Part shown: piece by piece, positions 34,848 to 42,648 of the stretch | Position numbering within the stretch: position 1 is the first letter of the stretch | Layout of the letters: each line of letters starts with the position of its first letter | Origin: Humitalea sp050632385 | Lineage (GTDB): Bacteria > Pseudomonadota > Alphaproteobacteria > Acetobacterales > Acetobacteraceae | NCBI RefSeq assembly: GCF_050632385.1 | Contig: NZ_CP192599.1 | Location: 2,790,001-2,854,000, forward strand | Length of the DNA: 64,000 bases | Reading direction: 5' to 3' | Notes under the pieces: generated by a model | Told to the model about the DNA's origin: nothing | Databases searched by the model: none | What the model saw: only the letters and a program-made list of their open reading frames with translations | Program-made: the position numbers and the translations under genes

Positions 34848-36248
34848 ATGCACCACGTCGCCTTTTCCGGCCGCCTCGTCATGCTCGGCTTCGGCAGCAT
34901 CGGCCAGGGCGTGCTGCCGCTGATCCTGCGCCACATCGACATGCCGGTGGATGCCATCACCATCGTCACCGCCGAGGAGCGCGGCCAGGAGGTCGCCGAT
35001 GAATTCGGCGTGCGGTTCGAGGTGATGCCGGTCACGCGCGACAATATCCGCGACGTGCTGCTGCCGCTGCTCGCCCCCGGCGATTTCCTGCTGAACCTGT
35101 CGGTGGATGTCTCCTCGGTCGCGCTGATCGCGCTGTGCCAGGAGATCGGCTGCCTGTACCTCGACACCTGCATCGAGCCCTGGCTCGGCGGCTATACCGA
35201 CCTGTCGCTGACCCCCTCGCTGCGGTCCAACTACGCGCTGCGCGAAAGCGCGCTGGCCCTGGCCCCGGGCAGCACCACCGCGGTGCTGACGCATGGCGCC
35301 AACCCGGGCCTCGTCTCGCATTTCGTCAAGCAGGCGCTGCTGAACATCGCCGCCGACACCGGCGTGGACGCGACTGTGCCGGTGGACCGCGATGGCTGGG
35401 CGCAGCTTGCCGAAACCCTCGGCATCAAGGTCATCCACATCGCCGAACGCGATACCCAAACCGCCAATCTCGCCAAGGCGCCGGGCGAATTCGTCAATAC
35501 CTGGTCGATCGACGGCTTTGTCGGCGAAGGCTGCCAGCCCGCCGAACTCGGCTGGGGCACGCATGAGGGCGCGCTGCCGGCCGATGGCCATCGCCATGAC
35601 TTTGGCGGCGATGCGGCGATCTACCTGATGCGCCCCGGTGCCTCCACCCGCGTGCGAAGCTGGACGCCGCTGGAGGGGCCGTTCCACGGCTTCCTCATCA
35701 CCCATAACGAGGCGATCTCGATCTCCGACTACTACACCACGCGAAACGCCGATGGCTCGGTGCGCTACCGGCCCACGACCCACTACGCCTACCACCCTTG
35801 CGACGACGCGGTGCTGTCGGTGCATGAGCTGGCCGGCAAGAACTGGGAGATGCAGCCGCAAAAACGGCTGATGATGGAAGAAATCACCACCGGCATGGAC
35901 GAACTCGGCGTGCTGCTGATGGGCCATGCCAAGGGCGCCTATTGGTATGGCTCGCGCCTGACCATCGACCAGGCCCGCACCCTGTGCCCGCACAATAACG
36001 CGACCAGCCTGCAGGTCACCGCCGCCGTTCTGGGCGGCATGGTCTGGGCGATCGAGAACCCGAAGGCCGGGCTGCGCGAAGCCGATACGCTGGACCATGC
36101 GCGGGTGCTGGAGGTCGCGGGCCCCTACCTTGGCGATGTGGTCGGCGAATATGCCGGCTGGACGCCGCTGGAAGCGCGCGGCGTGTTGTTCCCGGAGGAT
36201 GTGGATGCGGCCAATCCCTGGCGCTTCCACAACTTCCGGGTGGCGTAG
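34848..36248 (+). CDS. hss: Homospermidine synthase
   Basis: A 466-residue NAD-dependent enzyme that joins two putrescines, or putrescine and spermidine, to make sym-homospermidine, the main triamine of many alphaproteobacteria. The nucleotide site LGFGSIGQGVLPLIL begins at residue 13. Further family blocks are LNLSVDVSSVALI, THGANPGLVSHFVKQAL near residue 145, DYYTTRNADGSVRYRPTTHYAYHPC, and NATSLQVTAAVLGGMVWAIENP near the end. A ribosome site GGAG lies ahead of the ATG at 34848. It forms, with the decarboxylase, the usual two-step alphaproteobacterial route to homospermidine. Its stop codon is two bases from that of the convergent phospholipase D gene. Confidence 0.94.
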   Translation: MHHVAFSGRLVMLGFGSIGQGVLPLILRHIDMPVDAITIVTAEERGQEVADEFGVRFEVMPVTRDNIRDVLLPLLAPGDFLLNLSVDVSSVALIALCQEIGCLYLDTCIEPWLGGYTDLSLTPSLRSNYALRESALALAPGSTTAVLTHGANPGLVSHFVKQALLNIAADTGVDATVPVDRDGWAQLAETLGIKVIHIAERDTQTANLAKAPGEFVNTWSIDGFVGEGCQPAELGWGTHEGALPADGHRHDFGGDAAIYLMRPGASTRVRSWTPLEGPFHGFLITHNEAISISDYYTTRNADGSVRYRPTTHYAYHPCDDAVLSVHELAGKNWEMQPQKRLMMEEITTGMDELGVLLMGHAKGAYWYGSRLTIDQARTLCPHNNATSLQVTAAVLGGMVWAIENPKAGLREADTLDHARVLEVAGPYLGDVVGEYAGWTPLEARGVLFPEDVDAANPWRFHNFRVA

Positions 36249-36250
36249 CG

Positions 36251-37639
36251 TCACAACTGCGATTCGACGGGCAGCACCCGCACCAGCAGCGCGACGGCCC
36301 GGCGGAACCGCGTGGCCCCGGGCTCGCTCCCCGCATCGGCCGCCGAGGTCCCGTCATCCCAGACCAGGCGCCGGCCCGCCAGCCGCACCCGCCAACTGCG
36401 CGCCCCCGTGGCCAGCCGGGCAAAGTGCCGCCGCGCCAGCCGCGCCAGTGCCGGCTGGCGTGTCAGCACGCCCATTTCCGTGTTCAGGTTGGCCGAACGC
36501 GGGTCCAGGTTGAACGACCCCACGAACACCGCCCGCCCATCCACCACCACCGCCTTGGTATGCAGGCTGGCCCCGCGCGAGCCAAAAACGCCGGCCGAAC
36601 CCTCGGCGCTGTGCTTCAGTTCATAGACCTCGACCCCCGCCGCGATCAGCCGGGCGCGGTAGCGGGCGTAGCCGCCGTGCACCGCGATCACATCGGTCGC
36701 GGCCAGGGAATTGGTGATGACCGCGACCCGCACCCCGGCGCCGACCAGCCCCATCAACTGCGTCGCCGCCGCCTGCCCGGGGACGAAATAGGGGGAGATC
36801 AGCAGCACCTCCCGCCGTGCCGCGGCGAACAACTCCTCCAGCACCGGGGCGACGGCGCTGCCGGCCAGGCCCGCGGCCTTGTCCGGCGGGTCGGCCAGGA
36901 TCTCGATGGCGTCGGGGTCGATGTCCAGCATCCGCCGCCCGGCCCGGTCGGGGGCGTCGAGGAAGATCTTGGCCTCACGCGTGACGGACAACCGTTCCAG
37001 CCGGCGGCGCAGGCGGCGCAACCGGCGGGGGCCGGAGCGGATGCGCAGCGCCTCGATCGGCTGGGACAGGGGGCTGGCCCAGAACGCCTCGAACACCGCC
37101 GCGGCGTCGGCGGCCGCGTGGGATTCGGCGACCACGTCCAGGTCGCGGAAGTTGAAATCATCCGAGGCATCGAAGTAGCGGTTGCCGATGTTCCGCCCGC
37201 CGCAGATCACCACCCGTCCGTCGGCGATCCAGGCCTTGTTGTGCATCCGCCGGTTCAGGTGCCAGTTGCCGAAGGCGATTTCCAGCAACAGGCCCCAGCG
37301 GCCCCAGCGGCGCCAGCGCGTGGCGTTGAAACGCCGCATCTGCACCATCGGGTGGCCGTTCAGCGCGGTCAGCCCATAGGTGCGGTTCAGCGCGAACATG
37401 TCATCCATCAGGATCCGCACGCGCACGCCGCGGTCGGCGGCCTTCAGGGCCTCCCGCGCCAGCAACCGGCCGGTCAGGTCGCCCTGCCAGATGTAATATT
37501 GCAGGTCGAGCGTGTGCTGCGCCCCGCGCGCCGCCGCGACCCGGGAGGCGAAGGCATCCAGCCCATCGGCCAGCAGCGCGATGCGCCCAGGCTCTCCCGG
37601 CGGCACCTCCGTCCGCGGCAGGAGGGCCGCTTCGGTCAT
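36251..37639 (-). CDS. Phospholipase D / cardiolipin synthase family protein
   Basis: A 462-residue protein with two HKD motifs: MHNKAWIADGRVVICGGRNIGNRYF near residue 132 and LHTKAVVVDGRAVFVGSFNLDPRSANLNTEMGV near residue 366, each with the downstream Asn. No N-terminal membrane segment is present, unlike typical cardiolipin synthase, so it may be a soluble phospholipase D or a peripheral synthase. The N-terminus contains TLDLQYYIWQGDLTGRLLAREAL, a common block of this family. It overlaps the preceding EEP-family gene by four bases (ATGA), which fits a shared transcript starting at the MFS transporter gene and suggests a lipid-related module. Confidence 0.9.
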   Translation of the reverse strand: MTEAALLPRTEVPPGEPGRIALLADGLDAFASRVAAARGAQHTLDLQYYIWQGDLTGRLLAREALKAADRGVRVRILMDDMFALNRTYGLTALNGHPMVQMRRFNATRWRRWGRWGLLLEIAFGNWHLNRRMHNKAWIADGRVVICGGRNIGNRYFDASDDFNFRDLDVVAESHAAADAAAVFEAFWASPLSQPIEALRIRSGPRRLRRLRRRLERLSVTREAKIFLDAPDRAGRRMLDIDPDAIEILADPPDKAAGLAGSAVAPVLEELFAAARREVLLISPYFVPGQAAATQLMGLVGAGVRVAVITNSLAATDVIAVHGGYARYRARLIAAGVEVYELKHSAEGSAGVFGSRGASLHTKAVVVDGRAVFVGSFNLDPRSANLNTEMGVLTRQPALARLARRHFARLATGARSWRVRLAGRRLVWDDGTSAADAGSEPGATRFRRAVALLVRVLPVESQL

Positions 37640-38613
37640 GCCGCCGCCGAGCCCGTTTCCGCCGCGGCCGCGACGTCGATCCGCGCCCAGATCGGCAGAT
37701 GGTCCGATGCCAGCCGCGCCAGGGGGCTGTCATGCACATGCGTCGCCGCGACCAGCCCGCGCGGATGGCCGAGCACCTGGTCCAGCGCCAGGAAGGGCAG
37801 GCGCGAGGGGAAGCTCGGCACCGGGTGGCCGAAGGGGCCGAACATCGGCTCCAGCACCGCCAGGGAGGAGGCGATGCCCGGGCGCCATTCGTTCATGTCG
37901 CCCAGCAGAAGGGTCGGCATCGCGGGGGCGTCGCGCACCGCGGTCAGGATGGCCTCCGCCTGGCGCAGGCGGTGGCGCCGCAGCAGCCCCAGGTGGGCGG
38001 CCACGACCCGCAAGGGACCGCCATCCAGCGCCAGGTCCACGATCAGCGCGCCGCGGGGTTCGGCGCCGGGCAAGGCCAGGCGCCGCACCCGCGTCGCCCG
38101 CCCGCCGCGCACCAGCAGCGCATTGCCGTGCCAGCCATGCCCGCCATCGACGGGCGAGGCCGGGATCAGGGTCAGCCCGGCATGGCGTTCCAGATGCGCG
38201 AGGTCCAGCAACCCGGCCCGGTGGCCGAAGCGGCGGTCGGCTTCCTGCAACGCCACCACATCCGCGCCCAGTTCGGCGATGACATCGGCCACCCGGCGCG
38301 GGTCGAAGCGCTTATCCATGCCGACGCATTTGTGGATGTTGTAGGAGGCGGCGATCAGACCCTCACGCGGGGCGGCCGGGCGATGCGCCGCGTTCAGGGC
38401 GCGGCGGGCCAGCGCACCCTCAAGCATGCGCAGGGCGCCACGCACCTGGTCGGGCAGGCGGTGGGGGCGCGGGGTGGCTTCGGCAGGCGTGGTCGTATCG
38501 AAAGGCGGCATGAACGGTCCATCTTCGCGGCGCACCGCCGGATGCTGCGGCACATGGGGCCATGGCATGGCCCCGCCAAGGCTCCAACGGCGTGGAGGCG
38601 CCGCGGTTGGCAT
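37636..38613 (-). CDS. Endonuclease/exonuclease/phosphatase (EEP) family protein
   Basis: About 325 residues. The catalytic core has the order ASYNIHKCVG, DVVALQEADRR, VAAHLGLLRRHRLRQ, LLLGDMNEWRPG and ASDHLPIWARI, which gives the Asn, Glu, Asp-Asn and Asp-His needed for a metal-dependent phosphodiesterase. Partner with a phospholipase D gene in the same transcript is a common pairing in proteobacteria, where both are often annotated as lipid-processing. I chose the ATG at 38613 because it overlaps the stop of the MFS gene as TGATG; an internal ATG at 38511 would remove a low-complexity leader and cannot be excluded. Confidence 0.82.
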   Translation of the reverse strand: MPTAAPPRRWSLGGAMPWPHVPQHPAVRREDGPFMPPFDTTTPAEATPRPHRLPDQVRGALRMLEGALARRALNAAHRPAAPREGLIAASYNIHKCVGMDKRFDPRRVADVIAELGADVVALQEADRRFGHRAGLLDLAHLERHAGLTLIPASPVDGGHGWHGNALLVRGGRATRVRRLALPGAEPRGALIVDLALDGGPLRVVAAHLGLLRRHRLRQAEAILTAVRDAPAMPTLLLGDMNEWRPGIASSLAVLEPMFGPFGHPVPSFPSRLPFLALDQVLGHPRGLVAATHVHDSPLARLASDHLPIWARIDVAAAAETGSAAA

Positions 38614-39812
38614 CAGATGCGGCTCCATAGTTTGCGGGTGAGGAAAAGTGCCAGCAAGCCCTCGATCCCCGTGACCACCCCGGCGGTCTGGGCACCGAAC
38701 ATATTGGCCATCAGCCCGACATTGACGAAGCCGATGGGGCCGAGGCCGATGCAGACCGATTGCAGCCCCAGCACCCGGCTGCGCAGGCCGGGCGGCGAGG
38801 AGAGGTAGATCAGCGTGGCCTGCATGATCGAAAACCCCGCCTGCCCCGCCCCGGTCACCACCAGCGCCGCCCCGGCCAGCGCCGGATGCGGCACCAGCAC
38901 GAAGACCGTCAGCATGACGAGATACACCACGACGCCGGACATGAAGCAGCGCCGGTAATCCGCCGGCCGGACCCAGGCCGCGATGACGAAGACCCCGACC
39001 AGGGCGCCGATCCCGTCCATCGAGGAGAGCAGGCCGATGGCGCTCGGCCCCAGGCCCAGGTGGTCCTGGGCGATCACCGGGACCAGGCTGGTGAAGGGCC
39101 AGCCGAAGACGTTGAAGATGATGGTCACGACCATGGTGCCGGTCAGCCGCGGGTCGGCCCGCACCGCCGCCAGCCCGACCGCGATCCGGGCCGCGACCCC
39201 CGTCTCGGGTGCCGCGGCGACTCCGCTGCGGGCGCGCAGCGTCACGGCCGCGACCAGCGCCACCAGGTAGAAGCCGATCCCGGCCAGGAAAGCGCCCTGC
39301 ACCCCCAGGAGCGCGAAGAGCACCCCGGACAGGCCCGGCCCGACCATGCGGCTGGCATTGTTGCTGCCGACATCGGCCGACATGGCGCGGGCCATGCGCG
39401 ACGGCCCCGCGACCTGGCCGATCAGCATGCGCCGCACGGGGCTGTCGGCCGCCCAGGCGACGCCGCTGACGAAGCTGGACAGCGCCAGGTGCCAGACCTC
39501 CAGCAGCCCGGCGCTGGTCAGCACCGCCAGCACGGCCGAGGTCGCGACGCTGACGCAGAGGATGCCGATCAGCGCGCGGAACAGTTCCAGCCGTTCGGCC
39601 AGGGCGCCGAGGAAGGCGCCGAACAGCCCCATCGGCAGGACCCGCAGCATCACCATCATGGAGACGAGCAGGGGCGATCCTGTGCGGTCGTAGACGAAAA
39701 GGCTGACGGCCAGCATCTCAAGCCAGCGGACCAGCGAGATCATCAGCCCGACCAGCCAGAGGCGTAGGAAGTCTGGGTCGCGGGCAAGCGGCGACCCGCT
39801 GGCCGGGTTCAA
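38613..39812 (-). CDS. Major facilitator superfamily transporter
   Basis: A 399-residue inner-membrane protein with about 11-12 hydrophobic helices. The opening LARDPDFLRLWLVGLMISLVRWLEMLAVSLFVYDRTGSPLLVSMM and the loop ERLELFRALIGI resemble the EntS/MFS_3 branch, often linked to export of siderophores or drugs. No ATG fits; TTG at 39812 has a good ribosome site GAGGAAA eight bases away and gives a start just before the conserved block. It is the first gene of a three-gene set with the EEP and phospholipase D genes, each coupled by overlapping stop and start codons. The substrate is unknown. Confidence 0.85.
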   Translation of the reverse strand: MNPASGSPLARDPDFLRLWLVGLMISLVRWLEMLAVSLFVYDRTGSPLLVSMMVMLRVLPMGLFGAFLGALAERLELFRALIGILCVSVATSAVLAVLTSAGLLEVWHLALSSFVSGVAWAADSPVRRMLIGQVAGPSRMARAMSADVGSNNASRMVGPGLSGVLFALLGVQGAFLAGIGFYLVALVAAVTLRARSGVAAAPETGVAARIAVGLAAVRADPRLTGTMVVTIIFNVFGWPFTSLVPVIAQDHLGLGPSAIGLLSSMDGIGALVGVFVIAAWVRPADYRRCFMSGVVVYLVMLTVFVLVPHPALAGAALVVTGAGQAGFSIMQATLIYLSSPPGLRSRVLGLQSVCIGLGPIGFVNVGLMANMFGAQTAGVVTGIEGLLALFLTRKLWSRI

Positions 39813-39923
39813 GATGGTGGTTTCCTCACGCCGCGGATCGTGGCGCGGATGGGCGGGCGCGTCGATGGCGCCACCCGCCCCCAGGGGGCTGAAAATGAAC
39901 GCGGACCGGGGAAAAAGGGCCGC

Positions 39924-39997
39924 TGGCTGGGGGACCTGGATTCGAACCAAGACTGTCCGAGTCAGAGTCGGAAGTTCTACCGTTAAACTATCCCCCA
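39924..39997 (-). tRNA. tRNA-Gln (anticodon CUG)
   Basis: A cloverleaf folds on the minus strand: acceptor TGGGGGA pairs with TCCCCCA, the anticodon stem TCCGA/TCGGA encloses the loop CTCTGAC with anticodon CTG, and the T loop is GGTTCGAATCC. The U1-A72 pair is typical of bacterial tRNA-Gln. Discriminator G and a genomically encoded CCA follow. It lies in the 324-base gap between the MFS and ppx genes; the rest of that gap shows no gene. Confidence 0.95.
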
Positions 39998-40136
39998 CCA
40001 GGGACGCCGGGCGATTAGCATGTGACTTCCGCGGCCGCAACCGACCCGCCGGGAAACAATCGCCGGCGCGGTGTTTCAACCGCATTGCAACAAACCCCTT
40101 GCCCCGGGGCGCGGGCGGCCCGACTCTGTGGACAAG

Positions 40137-41162
40137 ATGTCGTATCCCCCGCCGTCCGTAACCTCCGTGCCGACACGGGCAGCCGCTTCGCCGGCGGCCT
40201 TCGCGGCGCTCGACCTCGGGACCAACAACTGCCGGCTGCTGGTGGCGGCCCCCGCGGGGCCGGGGGGATTCCGCGTCGTCGATAGTTTCAGCCGCGCCGT
40301 CCGGCTGGGCGAAGGGCTGGAAAGTTCCGGCCTGCTGTCCGATGCCGCGATGGACCGTGCCGTGGCGGCGCTGGAAGCCTGCGCCCAGAAACTGAGCCGC
40401 CGGCCGATTCGCGGGCTGGATGCCGTCGCGACGGAAGCCTGCCGCCGCGCCAGCAACGGCCACATCTTCCTGGCCCGCGCCCGCGCCGCGACCGGGCTGC
40501 CGATCCGCATCATCGGCGCGCGGGAGGAAGCGGCCCTTGCCATGGCGTCCTGCGCGCCCCTGCTGAACCCGACCGACCGGCGCGCGCTGCTGTTCGACAT
40601 CGGCGGCGGCAGCACCGAGATCGCCTGGGTCCGCGCCGGCACCAGCGAGCAGCCGGCCGAATTGATCGGATACACCACCATGCCGCTGGGCGTGGTGACC
40701 CTGGCCGAACGGGCCGGCGCATCCTGCTTCACGCCGGAGGGGTTCGAGGCCGTGGCGGCCGAGGTCGCCACCGAACTCGTGCGCTTCGATGCCGTGCATT
40801 CCATCGGGCGGGAGATCGCGGCCGGCGGCGTGCGGATGATCGGCACATCGGGCACCGTCACCACCCTGGCCGGGGTCGCGCTGTCCCTGCCCCGGTATTC
40901 GCGCAGCGCCGTCGATGGCCAGGTGATCGGCATGGTCGAGGCCGACCAGGCGCTGGCGGAACTGTTCCGCCTGGGGCGCGCCGGCCTGTCCGCGCATCCC
41001 TGCGTCGGGCCGGAGCGGGTGGATTTCGTGCTGCCAGGCTGCGCGGTCTTCGCCGCGATCCGCCGGGTCTGGCCCACCGCAACGGTGACCGTCGCCGATC
41101 GGGGGTTGCGTGAGGGCATGCTGTTGCGGTTGATGCGGGCCACACCACCCCGAAAGCGCTGA
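40137..41162 (+). CDS. Ppx/GppA-type exopolyphosphatase or guanosine pentaphosphatase
   Basis: A 341-residue phosphatase of the actin-like ASKHA fold. The phosphate motifs are AALDLGTNNCRLLVA near residue 22, LFDIGGGSTEIAWV near residue 152 and the late IGTSGTVTTLAGVALS. The single domain without a C-terminal HD region points to the short form found in alphaproteobacteria, which can act on polyphosphate or pppGpp. I chose the ATG at 40137 over an upstream in-frame start because the leader in between has no similarity to the family. The rlmE gene starts three bases after the stop, an arrangement often seen in alphaproteobacteria. Confidence 0.88.
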   Translation: MSYPPPSVTSVPTRAAASPAAFAALDLGTNNCRLLVAAPAGPGGFRVVDSFSRAVRLGEGLESSGLLSDAAMDRAVAALEACAQKLSRRPIRGLDAVATEACRRASNGHIFLARARAATGLPIRIIGAREEAALAMASCAPLLNPTDRRALLFDIGGGSTEIAWVRAGTSEQPAELIGYTTMPLGVVTLAERAGASCFTPEGFEAVAAEVATELVRFDAVHSIGREIAAGGVRMIGTSGTVTTLAGVALSLPRYSRSAVDGQVIGMVEADQALAELFRLGRAGLSAHPCVGPERVDFVLPGCAVFAAIRRVWPTATVTVADRGLREGMLLRLMRATPPRKR

Positions 41163-41165
41163 GAT

Positions 41166-41852
41166 ATGGCCAAGCAGGGCCCGCCCGCAGGCAGTGGCCG
41201 CATGTTGGGCACACGGCTGAAGACCGCCAAAGGCCGAACCACCGCGAGCCAGTCCTGGCTGACGCGGCAATTGAACGACCCGTATGTGGTGGCAGCCAAG
41301 GCCGCCGGGCTGCGGTCGCGCGCCGCCTTCAAGATCACCGGGCTGGATGAACGCTTCCATCTGTTCAAGCCGGGGCTGCGGGTCGTCGACCTCGGCGCCG
41401 CGCCGGGCGGCTGGACGCAGGTGGCGGTGGCCCGCGTCGGCGACCGTGGCCGGGTCGTGGCGCTGGACATCCTGCCGATGGACCCGGTGCCGGGGGCAAT
41501 CGTGCTGCAGGGCGATTTCGAGGAGGAGGCGACCGAGACCGCCGTGCTGGCGGCGCTGGATGGCCAGGCCGACCTCGTCCTGTCCGACATGGCGCCGAAT
41601 ACCACGGGGCACACGGCGACGGACCATTTGCGCATCATCGGGCTGGTCGAACTGGCGTTGGGCTTTGCCGAACAGGTGCTGGCCCCGGGTGGCGCCTTCG
41701 TCGCCAAGGTGTTTGCCGGCGGGACCGAGAAGGACCTGCTGACGCGGATGAAGCGCAGTTTTGCCGAGGTGAAACACGCCAAGCCCCCCGCCAGCCGCAA
41801 GGACAGCGCCGAGATGTTCGTGGTCGCCAAGGGGTTTCGTCGCCCGGCCTGA
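41166..41852 (+). CDS. rlmE: 23S rRNA (uridine-2'-O-) methyltransferase RlmE (FtsJ)
   Basis: A 228-residue methyltransferase that modifies U2552 in the A loop of 23S rRNA. The catalytic K-D-K-E set appears in RSRAAFKITGLDERF (K), VLSDMAPNTTGH (D), FVAKVFAGG (K) and the late SRKDSAEMFVVAKGF (E). The SAM site is VVDLGAAPGGWTQVA near residue 72. The N-terminal extension of about 30 residues is basic, as is common for this enzyme in alphaproteobacteria. It follows ppx by three bases. Its stop is six bases before a 159-base palindrome that reaches the transposase-like gene. Confidence 0.95.
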   Translation: MAKQGPPAGSGRMLGTRLKTAKGRTTASQSWLTRQLNDPYVVAAKAAGLRSRAAFKITGLDERFHLFKPGLRVVDLGAAPGGWTQVAVARVGDRGRVVALDILPMDPVPGAIVLQGDFEEEATETAVLAALDGQADLVLSDMAPNTTGHTATDHLRIIGLVELALGFAEQVLAPGGAFVAKVFAGGTEKDLLTRMKRSFAEVKHAKPPASRKDSAEMFVVAKGFRRPA

Positions 41853-41857
41853 CACTT

Positions 41858-42016
41858 GGGCCTGTGGAGAATTGGCTTCGGGCGCGTTCGGCGGCGCTTT
41901 TCCGCGCCTGCCGCGTTGGGTTCGCTTGCCGATGAACCGCATCGGCCGCGCAAACCCGCCTTGCAGCCACGAAAAATCGCTCGCCGACCGCATCCCGAGC
42001 CAAATCTCCACAGCCC
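41858..42016. repeat. 159-base imperfect palindrome between rlmE and the transposase-like gene
   Basis: Two arms of 77 bases face each other around a five-base centre (41935-41939). Outer ends GGGCCTGTGGAGAATTGGCT (from 41858) and AGCCAAATCTCCACAGCCC (to 42016) are nearly complementary, and the centre GCCGATG/CATCGGC is perfect. Between them most bases also match with a few small gaps. The right end touches the stop codon of the transposase-like gene. It may be a miniature mobile element or a strong hairpin terminator for both convergent genes. Confidence 0.8.
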
Positions 42017-42600
42017 TAATCCGGCATCAGGCAGCGGGGGATGCGTTTTCGCCCCCCGGCGATGACGAGGGCGCGGCCGTAGAGGGTCAGCAGGCCCTTT
42101 GGGACCTTCCGCCAGTCGCTCAAGACCCGTTCGAGGACGCCGTTGATGAGGCGTTGGACGGTTTCGGACAAATCGGGATTGGGCAGCAGCCAGGACGGGC
42201 CGCGCAGCGCCGACAGGAAGCCCAGGCGGCGGGCGGTGGTGATCAGCGCCAGGCCCTTGCTGCGGCAAGCACGCTGGCAGGCACGGCAGATGTAGTGCTC
42301 CAGCGCCGCCAGGCCCGGCAGGCATTTCGGGTCGGCCAGCAGGTGCAGCAGCTTGGCCCAGAGGTGCCGCAGGGTCAGGCGGCGGAAATGGCGGGCGACC
42401 GTGCCGGGTTTGCCGAAGTCTTCGGGCAGGTCTTTCCAGGGGTTGCGGGTGGTGGCGGCCCAGAACATGCCATCGACCCGGGCGCGCAGGGTCTTCACCG
42501 GGCGGCCGGCGCCGAGCCAGAGGACATGCGGGCGCAGCGCGTCCCATTCCGGGTCGGTCATCGGGGTCCAGGGACGGATGGGCGTGTAATGGCGCTGCAT
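42016..42600 (-). CDS. Transposase-like protein with IS5-type N-terminal domain only
   Basis: A 194-residue protein. The first 85 residues (MTDPEWDALRPHVLW, GRPVKTLRARVDGMFWAATTRNPWKDLPEDFGKPGTV, HFRRLTLRHLWAKLL) match the DUF4096-type helix-turn-helix domain that begins IS5/IS1182 transposases. The usual DDE catalytic domain does not follow. Instead there are about 110 residues rich in Arg and Leu with a cysteine cluster (YICRACQRAC) that I do not recognise. No terminal repeats or target duplications frame the gene. It may be a domesticated DNA-binding protein or a remnant. A 159-base palindrome lies directly downstream and a hairpin directly upstream. Confidence 0.7.
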   Translation of the reverse strand: MQRHYTPIRPWTPMTDPEWDALRPHVLWLGAGRPVKTLRARVDGMFWAATTRNPWKDLPEDFGKPGTVARHFRRLTLRHLWAKLLHLLADPKCLPGLAALEHYICRACQRACRSKGLALITTARRLGFLSALRGPSWLLPNPDLSETVQRLINGVLERVLSDWRKVPKGLLTLYGRALVIAGGRKRIPRCLMPD

Positions 42601-42610
42601 GCGCCAGACT

Positions 42611-42648
42611 AGGCTTGTTTTCCTTTTTTAGTCAAGGAAAATCAGCCT
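42611..42648 (-). terminator. Hairpin at the 3' end of the histidine kinase gene
   Basis: AGGCTTGTTTTCCTT (42611-42625) faces AAGGAAAATCAGCCT (42634-42648), with two mismatches and an eight-base loop. It overlaps the stop codon of the kinase gene and lies 10 bases before the transposase-like start codon on the same strand. Strength and place suggest a terminator, but no uridine tract follows, so it could instead protect the message or regulate the next gene. Confidence 0.35.

Noticed and set aside
39924..39997. tRNA-Gln as an integration site of a genomic island
   Set aside because: No integrase, and no repeat of the tRNA 3' end was noticed nearby.
42016..42648. Complete insertion sequence
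   Set aside because: No DDE domain, no matching terminal repeats on both sides of the gene and no target duplication could be seen.
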